Positions 45,101 to 50,738 of a stretch of DNA of 64,000 nt are shown one piece after another. Source of the stretch: Symbiodinium natans. Lineage: Eukaryota > Sar > Dinophyceae > Suessiales > Symbiodiniaceae. The stretch lies in the NCBI GenBank assembly GCA_905221605.1, contig CAJNDS010002133.1, forward strand, positions 235,365-299,364. The letters are read 5' to 3'. Position 1 is the first letter of the stretch, and the number at the start of each line of letters is the position of its first letter. Both the position numbers and the translations under genes were made by a program. The notes beneath the pieces were generated by a model, which ran no database searches, was not told the DNA's origin, and worked only from the letters and a program-made list of their open reading frames with translations.

Positions 45101-46005
45101 TGGCTGTAAAAATCGTTCCTACCTATGATTTCTATAATCCTTTCCCTTGTTAGTCTGTCCCTTCTTTTATCGTTCATAAGGCTGTCTTTATAAAAATCGC
45201 TTAAAGCATTAATCCAACATTGATTATCGACGTGTTCGCTGTTGCTTATGGCTTCCCTTAGGTTGTATAAGTTATGATTAACAGGGGTGCTGACATAGCG
45301 ATGGTATATAGATATGTGGCTAATGTCGGTTAAACTCTCGTCCATAATGTTAAACTTCTCGCCTTTCTTATTGACTACCTCCACCTGTTGTATTTTAATT
45401 GCGTCGAATAGGTTGTCATAGTATTTCGTTAAGTCATCCACCATTTCCTTAAAATCCTTGTCCTTGTTAAGCAGTTCTATTACCTCTCTGAATTTTGCAT
45501 TTTCATTAAAACCTCTTTTGCTTATTAAGTCCTCTTTGGTTTCAAATCTGAAAATAAGATTTTTAACGAGTTCTTTATCAAAGGTTTTTGCCTTGACAGT
45601 CGCCTGTCTTATGTCAAAGTTTTCGATGTAAAAGGCCGTTTCGAATTTTTTAAAAGCGGGTTTCACCTTTTCGTTTCGTGGCTTCCTTGTGGTATAAAGT
45701 TGGAAGTTTATTAAATATGTGTTTTGACTTTTAATTTCCGCCAGTCTTTCGTTTAATGGTTTTGCCTTTTTAGTTTTGGGTATGGTGTCCTTGTATTGCT
45801 TGAATGCTTTTTCATAGGTTTTTTTGTTCTTAGAGGTTAAGCCTTTTATTAAATTCTCGGCGGTTGCTATGTTTCCGATTTTACGTTCTTGGTATAACTT
45901 GATAATTTCGTTAATTCTTTTTTGTGTGGTTTTGTTTGCTCCTTCGGCCACCTTGTCCTTTAATTGGTTGAGTTGGATTAAGTTACTCCTGATAAACTTG
46001 CTCAT
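42136..46005 (-). CDS. Family B DNA polymerase-like / SF1 helicase / HNH fusion protein
   Basis: 1289 residues; the presumed replication protein of the element. Residues about 255-360 hold NQCWINALSDFY and NSHIYTMN, a Cys...His module like that found N-terminal in many viral protein-primed PolB proteins. PolB-like motif A is VELDMSKAF (539-547), motif B KVMLNKKFGLLYG (about 594-606) and motif C SVKTDAFVI (773-781), where the usual first Asp of DTD is Lys. No exonuclease motif is evident. An SF1 (Pif1/RecD-like) helicase follows: Walker A YAGSGKS (868-874), Walker B IVFDE (931-935), GDGKQLKPV (963-971), HSVQGSS (1138-1144) and WTAITRA (1165-1171). The C-terminus has CEKC (1236-1239) and CKKC (1276-1279) around an HNH-like core. 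A palindromic promoter box lies 35 bases upstream. Domain calls are from visible motifs; the polymerase activity is inferred. Confidence 0.88.
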   Translation of the reverse strand: MSKFIRSNLIQLNQLKDKVAEGANKTTQKRINEIIKLYQERKIGNIATAENLIKGLTSKNKKTYEKAFKQYKDTIPKTKKAKPLNERLAEIKSQNTYLINFQLYTTRKPRNEKVKPAFKKFETAFYIENFDIRQATVKAKTFDKELVKNLIFRFETKEDLISKRGFNENAKFREVIELLNKDKDFKEMVDDLTKYYDNLFDAIKIQQVEVVNKKGEKFNIMDESLTDISHISIYHRYVSTPVNHNLYNLREAISNSEHVDNQCWINALSDFYKDSLMNDKRRDRLTRERIIEIIGRNDFYSHGATINEMDKVFKHYSIPARIFDCCENLIYRHEPEEANKKLKCFYAFVKNSHIYTMNNDLKSIQQKLGNVGKKPIVKATTDYHINEKEEPPQFIMIRDAYEILKLVSKDKEPITKYLVPEDNNLTKILFQILGGGYEPKIRFQAGIVSEIRMKLKKTTFIVKTQNLIKTSSDGCMRIDNEETYNNMNKAMFDFNKSLFNPLHKSFYNQADIDLYEEAKTIVPVGMFVSHKFSDTMPKVELDMSKAFTKSFIDIVETFGFNQFDVWQPYTEQMDFNKMHDYTLYYVKNTGEKNKVMLNKKFGLLYGLYLKQLDTSEIKIISYKQPSFKHSVNYKNIVGELWDKKISENDEEDMAIKKQVAVVNFGLLERTKSTNQKSILFRNLKEASDFQQKYGGKIHKLTEEEVNFYEMDDDECTEWNEISEGDSYYIVNISDKTKLVNGFVYIKELLLQQHNFNMYQCYNRLLQCGVKPYSVKTDAFVINTEDLPKAKEALGIKAGASTKCIGQWRVNKSNEDIIMPKEDYHIKENEATKIPMYINKKIDIQDEYDTTKIIEKIFSVKHVMIRAKYAGSGKSFICEKIRDLGLKVLFVCPTNKLVQKYGKDATTINKFFSIAVGDEKLEKFDYSDYDCIVFDEIYFNGLRALNKIREFVEAHKDLIVVATGDGKQLKPVSEITNLHDHEVYANHCINKIFKYHIYLRECKRLKTQEDKDKLANIYDDIFINKVKTKQLIEKYFEYTDDIQTNNNNIAYLNDTCKEVSNEIRRRQNRKNEYDIGEVVICREYLKTTTYKCQVNFRYIISEINGDKVKLKEEHEGNIQTLPIDVLRKHFIFSYCYTCHSVQGSSINTGITIFDYHHFNVSKEWLWTAITRATDLNQVRFYRYDDNKDTVFNKQCIFNYLERKVQNYKEQDRAGKRKIDHKNYITAQWLLDRLNGFCEKCSVEFYVKLKTGNITTNLTAQRKDNSQSHTISNCIAYCKKCNCAASDKEQF

Positions 46006-46040
46006 ACTATACCTTAGATATATAATTATATTAAATGTTT

Positions 46041-46066
46041 TTTCTTTAAGTGGTTTTCCAAAGAAA
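46041..46066 (-). promoter_or_regulatory. Palindromic upstream box, copy 1 (polymerase-helicase gene)
   Basis: Arms TTTCTTT (46041-46047) and AAAGAAA (46060-46066) flank the core AAGTGGTTTTCC. It lies 35 bases before the start codon with TATATA-like sequence in between. It is the same 26-base sequence as 46752-46777. Position relative to start codons is conserved in five genes, so a promoter role is more likely than a terminator role. Confidence 0.7.
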
Positions 46067-46119
46067 ATTTTTTGTTAAATTGAAAGTGCAGAATAGTATT
46101 TGTTCTAAACGGGGTTAAG

Positions 46120-46156
46120 AAACAATTTAATAAACTTTGCATTTATTAAATTGTTT
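46120..46156 (-). terminator. Hairpin at the end of the 190-residue gene
   Basis: Perfect 15-bp stem: AAACAATTTAATAAA (46120-46134) pairs with TTTATTAAATTGTTT (46142-46156), loop of 7. It overlaps the stop codon of the upstream gene. It belongs to a set of long AT hairpins at gene ends in this element and is a likely transcript 3'-end signal. Confidence 0.6.
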
Positions 46157-46727
46157 ATTTCATTCGGTCTTCTAAATAATCTCGTAATTCTTTTTCATAC
46201 ACAGAATACTTTTTTTTAGAGCAACATACACGGAAAAAATCAAACATTGTTAAAAATATTTCTTTTATAATTTCTCTGTCTTCACCCGTTGAAATTTCAG
46301 ATAAATTGTCAAAATCTCTGTAAAGAAAATTCCAATGTAATAAGTTATTCAAAAACAGTGCCGAATTTTTAACACACCCCCTGTGAGGTGAAACTAAAAA
46401 CCGCAACATCTGTTTTTTTAATGGATGCTGTGAGTTGTATATTATATACTTGTAATCCTGCATTGTTAGTTTCGGTTTCATTGCGCTGTTATTCAATATT
46501 TTATACATTAAAAAATGAATTGTTATTCTTGCCTTAAAGTGGTCTTTATTTTCCTCATATGGTTTTTTGTAATGGTCATTAAAGTATATACAACCATTGC
46601 AATTATTACACTTCTCATACTCGCCCAATGTCTCTACCAAACTCTCGGGCATCATTGCATTTAAAACCTTATGATTTTCTTTGATTTCCTCGCATTTCCA
46701 ACAGTAAGTATCTAACTTAAACATCAC
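46155..46727 (-). CDS. Cysteine-cluster protein, left-arm family member 1
   Basis: 190 residues. The N-terminus has CWKC and then CNNCNGC (about residues 9-12 and 40-46), a probable zinc-binding cluster. The rest is helical with many Phe, Leu, Tyr and Lys. A further cysteine pair (VCCSKKK) lies near residue 170. It resembles the 173- and 176-residue neighbours in layout (N-terminal CxxC, then a helical body ending in an FF...-rich helix), but the sequence match is weaker. Start is MM at the 5' end; the palindromic box lies 24 bases upstream. Function unknown; a DNA-binding or regulatory role is only a guess. Confidence 0.8.
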   Translation of the reverse strand: MMFKLDTYCWKCEEIKENHKVLNAMMPESLVETLGEYEKCNNCNGCIYFNDHYKKPYEENKDHFKARITIHFLMYKILNNSAMKPKLTMQDYKYIIYNSQHPLKKQMLRFLVSPHRGCVKNSALFLNNLLHWNFLYRDFDNLSEISTGEDREIIKEIFLTMFDFFRVCCSKKKYSVYEKELRDYLEDRMK

Positions 46728-46751
46728 ACTATCTAATATATATAGTGATTA

Positions 46752-46777
46752 TTTCTTTAAGTGGTTTTCCAAAGAAA
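46752..46777 (-). promoter_or_regulatory. Palindromic upstream box, copy 2
   Basis: Identical to copy 1: TTTCTTT and AAAGAAA arms around AAGTGGTTTTCC. It lies 24 bases before the start of the 190-residue cysteine-cluster gene, with TATATATATTAG between box and ATG on the coding strand. It sits only 15 bases after the integrase stop. Confidence 0.7.
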
Positions 46778-46792
46778 TTTTTTATTGATGTT

Positions 46793-47713
46793 TCAAACCT
46801 TTAACAATTCAAACCTCATATATGGGCGACTGTCTCCTTTTACATAAAATAAACTTGAATTATTTTTTTGCTCTATTCGTTCAATCTCTTTTGTTTCAGG
46901 TTGCCAAACACTCGTGCGTTCTTTTTCACCAGGTTTTCTTTTCCTGTAAATTTTAACTTTACTGCCTGTTGATATATTAGGGTATTTCCTTGTTCTGGTT
47001 GCTTGTTGGGTCATATTCTGTGTTGCTTTCAGTTCGTTTTTCTCCTTCATTGCTTCTTTCGGTGTCATTTTAATGGCCGAATGTTCCATTTTATTATTAT
47101 AGGTAAGCAAAATTTCAAAGATATAGTCATTCCATTGAATATTTCTTTTGCCTTTTCTTTCGTCGGCTTCTACTCGTTTGTAAAGCATATCCTTAAATGT
47201 TCTAATTGCTCTTTCGCTGTGGTTTGCGTGTGCTCTTGTCCTGTGGTGTTGTATGCCCTGCTCCTTTAAATAATCCTGTATTGATGTTGTGTTTAATGCA
47301 CCTTCGTCGTCTGTAAATAATATTTTGGGTTTGCCTCCCATCTTGTTCATTGTCTCTATCATGCCTGATGCTATGTTTGCTTCGTCTTTACTTTTAATCG
47401 GTGCGACCTGCATAAACCGACTAAACACATCAATCATAATCACACCAACTCTAAATTTTTGATTTTCCAAATCGTTTATAAAAAACAAATCCATTTGAAA
47501 TTCATAAAAAGGTTTAGGGGCAATGAATGTATTTTTACCTCTAATCTGTTTCTTTTGTTCCACATTTTCTTTAAAAAAATTATCAATGTCGGCCATTGTT
47601 ATAGATTTATCTTTTTCTCTTGCATCTTTTAAGGTTTGTTTTTTGCTTCCAAAACCTGACCTATCAAAATACACTGCATTTATTATATCATTCTTTTTAT
47701 TGTTTTCGCTCAT
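46793..47713 (-). CDS. Retroviral-type (rve) integrase
   Basis: 306 residues. Catalytic DDE triad is visible: D75 in EFQMDLFF, D135 in ILFTDDEGAL and E167 in NHSERAIRTFK, with 31 residues between the second Asp and the Glu. An N-terminal region of about 60 residues precedes the core. The C-terminus from about residue 245 (GSKVKIYRKRKPGEK) resembles the SH3/chromo-like DNA-binding tail of Polinton integrases. It should cut and join the terminal repeats to host DNA, giving a 5-6 bp duplication. It starts 18 bases after the stop of the 173-residue gene with no palindromic box, so it is probably cotranscribed with that gene. Confidence 0.96.
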   Translation of the reverse strand: MSENNKKNDIINAVYFDRSGFGSKKQTLKDAREKDKSITMADIDNFFKENVEQKKQIRGKNTFIAPKPFYEFQMDLFFINDLENQKFRVGVIMIDVFSRFMQVAPIKSKDEANIASGMIETMNKMGGKPKILFTDDEGALNTTSIQDYLKEQGIQHHRTRAHANHSERAIRTFKDMLYKRVEADERKGKRNIQWNDYIFEILLTYNNKMEHSAIKMTPKEAMKEKNELKATQNMTQQATRTRKYPNISTGSKVKIYRKRKPGEKERTSVWQPETKEIERIEQKNNSSLFYVKGDSRPYMRFELLKV

Positions 47714-47731
47714 AATAAAAAGAATGAGATT

Positions 47732-48253
47732 TTAATCACAAAGTATTTTATGTAATATTTTTGTTATAACTTTGTAGTCTTCTTCTTTTAGTTTCTGTTT
47801 AAACAGGTCGCTGAAAAACTTAACAGCGAAATCTTCAAAATCTATATTAGGCGGTGCTGTTCTATTATGCCTTTCGATATTTTGTCTTAACCAGTCTTTA
47901 TAATCTATATATCGAACTTGCCTTTTAAAATCTTTGATGTTGCGATAGTTTAGATGAAAAAGGTAATTATAACGAAGACTTTTCAGGTAATATAGTGTGT
48001 ATCTGTTTATGTATTTTTTGAGTTTTGGGTCTTGTATCGCTTTTTTTGCGACTTCCACTGAATGAGGAAACCACATATAGTATGAAAGTGATAATTTTCT
48101 AATGATACTTTCAAAAAGTGCTATGTCAGTTTTATTATCACACTCCATACACCTAATATATTGATTTATATCATTGTTTAATTCTGTGGGGAGATGGGTT
48201 TTACATAAAAGGGCGGTTGTCGTTTTTAAGTCCTGACACTGCTCACACACCAT
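47732..48253 (-). CDS. Cysteine-cluster protein, left-arm family member 2
   Basis: 173 residues starting MVCEQCQDL. A CxxC at residues 3-6, a possible C/H pair (LLCKTH, about 16-20) and a CMEC (about 35-38) suggest a zinc-binding head, followed by a helical domain. It is a clear paralogue of the next gene: both share YLK/YLR-rich helices, an IExLAxxFFSDxFK-like segment near the C-terminus and a hydrophobic KILHKIL/KMLNRIF end. The palindromic box lies 19 bases upstream. It is followed directly by the integrase gene, so the two may form one transcription unit. No known family recognised. Confidence 0.82.
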   Translation of the reverse strand: MVCEQCQDLKTTTALLCKTHLPTELNNDINQYIRCMECDNKTDIALFESIIRKLSLSYYMWFPHSVEVAKKAIQDPKLKKYINRYTLYYLKSLRYNYLFHLNYRNIKDFKRQVRYIDYKDWLRQNIERHNRTAPPNIDFEDFAVKFFSDLFKQKLKEEDYKVITKILHKILCD

Positions 48254-48272
48254 ATATAATGTTAAGAAAACA

Positions 48273-48299
48273 TTTCTTTAAATACTTTTTCCAAAGAAA
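48273..48299 (-). promoter_or_regulatory. Palindromic upstream box, copy 3
   Basis: TTTCTTT and AAAGAAA arms around the variant core AAATACTTTTTCC; 27 bases in total. It lies 19 bases before the start of the 173-residue gene, with ATTATAT directly before the ATG. Confidence 0.7.
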
Positions 48300-48311
48300 T
48301 TTTTTAAAGAT

Positions 48312-48353
48312 TTTTCATAAAAAATATTTTCAACAACACATTTTTTATGAAAA
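48312..48353 (-). terminator. Hairpin at the end of the 176-residue gene
   Basis: Perfect 14-bp stem TTTTCATAAAAAAT (48312-48325) with ATTTTTTATGAAAA (48340-48353), loop of 14. It overlaps the stop codon at 48345. The same TTTTCATAAAA core recurs in hairpins at 49871 and, in part, 51526. Confidence 0.6.
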
Positions 48354-48875
48354 GATGCGATTTAACATTTTTATCATAAACTCAACCTCCTCCTTTTCAT
48401 TAAGGCATCGTTTAAAGTAATCACTAAAAAACATAATCGCCAACTCTTCTATTTCTATCGTAAATGGTTTTTTATATCTCGTCCTCATAGTTTCATATAT
48501 ATCATTAAATACACCTGTGAAACCTGGGTCTCTTCTAAAAGATGAAATGTCGTTAATGTCTTCAATGTCGGTGATGTCTAAATATTTCATCCTTAACAAC
48601 ACCATTCGTAAATAAAAAAATGAATCACTGTTAATGTGTTTTTTTAAAGACTTGTCCTCCACCACCCGTTTCGCTACTAAAACTTCGCAAGGTAAAACTG
48701 GTATTTTGTCAAGTATGGTTTTAAACCTTATTGTCTTCTCTCTATCGCTGTATATCCGATACTGACTATAAGAAGTTATGGTTTTGAAAAGGTCATTGCG
48801 CAATTTTTTTTTACCTAAAAGTTTGATTGTCACAATTTGGTCAAGGCATCTTTCACACCTACACACCTGCACCAT
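48345..48875 (-). CDS. Cysteine-cluster protein, left-arm family member 3
   Basis: 176 residues from the chosen start MVQVCRCERC. The frame is open further upstream, to 49037, but that extension runs through the promoter box and the iteron array. The chosen start gives a length, a first-residue pattern (MVxxCxxC) and a box-to-ATG distance (21 bases) matching the 173-residue paralogue. Cysteines at about residues 5, 7 and 10 form the cluster; the body is helical and ends in EELAIMFFSDYFKR. A start 9 bases earlier is possible. Paralogy suggests local gene duplication inside the element. Confidence 0.8.
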   Translation of the reverse strand: MVQVCRCERCLDQIVTIKLLGKKKLRNDLFKTITSYSQYRIYSDREKTIRFKTILDKIPVLPCEVLVAKRVVEDKSLKKHINSDSFFYLRMVLLRMKYLDITDIEDINDISSFRRDPGFTGVFNDIYETMRTRYKKPFTIEIEELAIMFFSDYFKRCLNEKEEVEFMIKMLNRIFS

Positions 48876-48896
48876 ATCTAACATATATAAAAAATA

Positions 48897-48923
48897 TTTC
48901 TTTAAATACTTTTTCCAAAGAAA
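48897..48923 (-). promoter_or_regulatory. Palindromic upstream box, copy 4
   Basis: Identical to copy 3 over its 27 bases. It lies 21 bases before the start of the 176-residue gene, between that gene and the iteron array. TTTATATATG lies between box and ATG on the coding strand. Confidence 0.7.
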
Positions 48924-48952
48924 TTTTTTTATAAAATAATTAGTGTCTCGGG

Positions 48953-49184
48953 ACACCCATCCCCAAACATCGGGGGCACCCATCCCCAAACATCGGGGGC
49001 ACCCATCCCCAAACATCGGGGATGCCTCATATTTCAATTTAAAAATGTCTTATCCCCAAACATCGGGGGCACCCATCCCCAAACATCGGGGGCACCCATC
49101 CCCAAACATCGGGGATGCCTCATATTTCAATTTAAAAATGTCTTATCCCCAAACATCGGGGACACCCATCCCCAAACATCGGGG
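48953..49184. repeat. GC-rich iteron array with 93-bp higher-order repeat
   Basis: Eight exact copies of CCCCAAACATCGGGG start at 48961, 48984, 49007, 49054, 49077, 49100, 49147 and 49170. Spacing is 23, 23, 47, 23, 23, 47, 23. The repeat is therefore a 93-bp unit of three 23-bp iterons plus an AT-rich spacer (CTCATATTTCAATTTAAAA...), present twice in full and then truncated. A degenerate ninth copy (ATCCCAAAACAT) follows at about 49190. Each core can pair CCCC with GGGG across a 7-base loop. It is a GC island in AT-rich DNA. Candidate replication origin or control region; the role is inferred from architecture only. Confidence 0.9.
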
Positions 49185-49197
49185 ATGAGCATCCCAA

Positions 49198-49311
49198 AAC
49201 ATAAAAATGACTCAAAAATATTATTAAAAATTATTCAAAATATTATTAAAAATTATTCAAAATTATTCAAAAATATTATTTATTTTAATAAATATTATTA
49301 TTAAAATAAAT
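49198..49311. other. AT-only tract next to the iteron array
   Basis: About 110 bases that are almost all A and T, with repeated ATTATTAAAAATTATTCAAA units. It separates the iterons from the stop codon of the 137-residue gene. Iterons beside an easily melted AT tract is the classical layout of a DNA unwinding element, so it supports, but does not prove, an origin. Confidence 0.6.
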
Positions 49312-49725
49312 TTAATCTCCTTTTGCCTCTTCTTGTTGTTCTGTTGTTTTCTTTTTACTTGCTTTCTTCGGTTTGGGTTCTTTTGGTGCTTTGGGTTCCT
49401 TGGGTTCTTTGATTTGCTTTGTTCGTTTAAATACATCTGTGTCTTTTAAAACATTTGCATTTTCCATTGGTATTACTTGTCTCCCTTTCTTTTCAAACTT
49501 TACAGTTAATTCTTCATTTATCTCATCCTCATTTACTGCTATTGATTGCTCTCGTTCTTCTAAAATTTTGTTAAGTTTTTTTCGTCTTAAATGGTTTCGT
49601 GTGTTCTCTCTCTTTTTCATCATAAACGTTTCGTCTTCTTTCTTTTTGCGATAATACAGTCTTCCATAAATCGCCAGTTGTTCTTTTATCTCTTCCATTG
49701 TCATATCCTCAGGCGCGGTAGGCAT
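49312..49725 (-). CDS. Basic charged protein of unknown function
   Basis: 137 residues. The first half is a charged helix rich in Lys, Arg and Glu. The C-terminal 45 residues are a low-complexity Lys/Pro tail with repeated KEPKxPKEP and KKASKKK patterns, followed by acidic residues. This looks like a disordered nucleic-acid-binding tail, as in viral core or histone-like proteins, but no family is recognised. A weaker version of the palindromic box lies 26 bases upstream. The gene is flanked by the iteron/AT tract on one side and a long hairpin on the other. Confidence 0.75.
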   Translation of the reverse strand: MPTAPEDMTMEEIKEQLAIYGRLYYRKKKEDETFMMKKRENTRNHLRRKKLNKILEEREQSIAVNEDEINEELTVKFEKKGRQVIPMENANVLKDTDVFKRTKQIKEPKEPKAPKEPKPKKASKKKTTEQQEEAKGD

Positions 49726-49751
49726 TAATCTATATATTATATAAAGAATAA

Positions 49752-49773
49752 TTCTTTAAATACTTTTTAAAGA
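49752..49773 (-). promoter_or_regulatory. Palindromic upstream box, copy 5 (degenerate)
   Basis: TTCTTTAAATACTTTTT then AAAGA: the left arm and core match copies 3 and 4, but the CC and the end of the right arm are lost. It lies 26 bases before the start of the 137-residue gene. Confidence 0.5.
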
Positions 49774-49870
49774 TTATGTATTTTAAAGATTACATTTTTA
49801 ATAATTTAACGATGTTAAAATTATTAAAAATCTAAAACTTTGTGAAGCAATGTTTTTCATTTTTTATATT

Positions 49871-49904
49871 AAAATTTTTCATAAAAAAGATTATGAAAAA
49901 TTTT
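49871..49904 (-). terminator. Long AT hairpin in the 49.7-50.1 kb gap
   Basis: Perfect 14-bp stem AAAATTTTTCATAA (49871-49884) with its complement (49891-49904), loop AAAAGA. It shares TTTTCATAA with the hairpin at 48312. It lies 54 bases past the stop of the candidate 36-residue gene, consistent with the end of a minus-strand transcript. Confidence 0.55.
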
Positions 49905-49958
49905 CAAACGAATTCGCGACGCTATCTTATGTAGTATCAATTATGTAAATGTATCGCA

Positions 49959-50069
49959 CTACTCCCCTTTCGCGCGTTCATTTACGATGTCTGGGACTTT
50001 TCCGAGCATGGGCACAATGGGTTTCTCCTGTTTCATTTTCCGGGGGGATGCGAGGAACGAGCCTCGCAT
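49959..50069 (-). CDS. Candidate 36-residue protein, GC-richer than its neighbours
   Basis: A short frame starting MRGSFLASPRK and ending ERAKGE, basic, with a proline-rich centre. It lies in an otherwise unexplained 398-base gap. A TATA-like AATATCTATATAATATT (coding strand) lies about 30-45 bases upstream and a strong hairpin lies downstream, so it has the signals of a gene here. The frame stays open upstream without another ATG. Its composition is much less AT-rich than the rest of the element. The start codon sits in an 8-bp hairpin (50048-50055 with 50062-50069), so a structured RNA is an alternative explanation. Confidence 0.38.
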   Translation of the reverse strand: MRGSFLASPRKMKQEKPIVPMLGKVPDIVNERAKGE

Positions 50070-50123
50070 TGCTATGCGACTTCTGTACTCTGTCAATATT
50101 ATATAGATATTAATTTTTAAATA

Positions 50124-50528
50124 TTAATCTAATAAATTCATATTGTTTTGTTTTAATTGTTCAACATCTTTATCAATTCTTTCTACATCTTCTTCAATTT
50201 TGTCTAACCTTTCTTCACATTCTTCGGGTGTGATTTTCCTATGTTTTGACCATCCTGTGCTACAAAGTTCAACGCCTCCGATTTGCTGTGCTGTGTCTGG
50301 TTTAAATATTCCATCGTCTGGCGATACATTTCTACCCTTTCCGATTTTAAAACTGCTTCTATCTTCAACAACATTAACGACAACCTTGTTATTTTCAGTT
50401 GTTGTTTTAGTTTCTTTATGGTATGTGCTTCTTTTACATCTACAAAATAAACAGTTTATACCATCTTTATTAACACTTAAACCGCCATCTGTTCCATCTT
50501 GGTTATTGTCTTTGTTTGCGTCAGTCAT
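50124..50528 (-). CDS. Protein of unknown function with C-terminal coiled coil
   Basis: 134 residues. A polar, Asn/Asp/Gly-rich start precedes a CLFCRCK motif (about residues 31-37), which may bind metal or form disulphides. The middle contains IGKGRNVSPDDGIF. The last about 35 residues (PEECEERLDKIEEDVERID...) form a clear acidic coiled coil, so the protein probably oligomerises. Same strand as the following 36-residue candidate and preceding 49-residue frame. No family recognised; a virion or assembly role is possible because it adjoins the packaging ATPase region. Confidence 0.75.
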   Translation of the reverse strand: MTDANKDNNQDGTDGGLSVNKDGINCLFCRCKRSTYHKETKTTTENNKVVVNVVEDRSSFKIGKGRNVSPDDGIFKPDTAQQIGGVELCSTGWSKHRKITPEECEERLDKIEEDVERIDKDVEQLKQNNMNLLD

Positions 50529-50551
50529 ATTTATTTATATTAGAAATATTC

Positions 50552-50701
50552 TTATTTTTTCTTCAATTTCAAGTATTGCAATACTCCTTTACAAATTTCC
50601 AAAGCAGAATAACAACATCTCCTATACCTTGGCTCTGTTATTACTATTTGTTCCACTTCTTCTATCTCATTTATCGCCTTAATGTATTTGTCGTAATTCA
50701 T
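50552..50701 (-). CDS. Small 49-residue protein
   Basis: Open frame MNYDKYIKAINEIEEVEQ... ending in LKLKKK and TAA. Its codon use fits its AT-rich neighbours. It is acidic at the start, has a CC pair in the middle and a Lys-rich end. It is transcribed away from the packaging ATPase gene, with only 37 AT-rich bases between the two start codons, which must hold both promoters if it is real. It ends 23 bases before the start of the 134-residue gene on the same strand. Function unknown. Confidence 0.55.
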   Translation of the reverse strand: MNYDKYIKAINEIEEVEQIVITEPRYRRCCYSALEICKGVLQYLKLKKK

Positions 50702-50738
50702 TATATAATTAAAATACAAAACTTTCTATATAAATATA
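50702..50738. promoter_or_regulatory. Divergent promoter region before the packaging ATPase
   Basis: 37 bases of nearly pure AT (TATATAATTAAAATAC...CTATATAAATATA) between two divergent start codons. TATA-like sequences face both ways. No palindromic TTTCTTT/AAAGAAA box is present, unlike in the left arm. Confidence 0.45.

Noticed and set aside
48876-49037. N-terminal extension of the 176-residue gene through the iteron array
   Set aside because: The extension translates repeat and promoter box; the paralogue and box spacing support the start at 48875.
48953-49184. CRISPR array
   Set aside because: The spacers are identical repeats themselves and far too short; the context is a eukaryotic virus.
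48943-49188. Plus-strand 81-residue frame in the iteron array
   Set aside because: It is only the translation of the repeat units.
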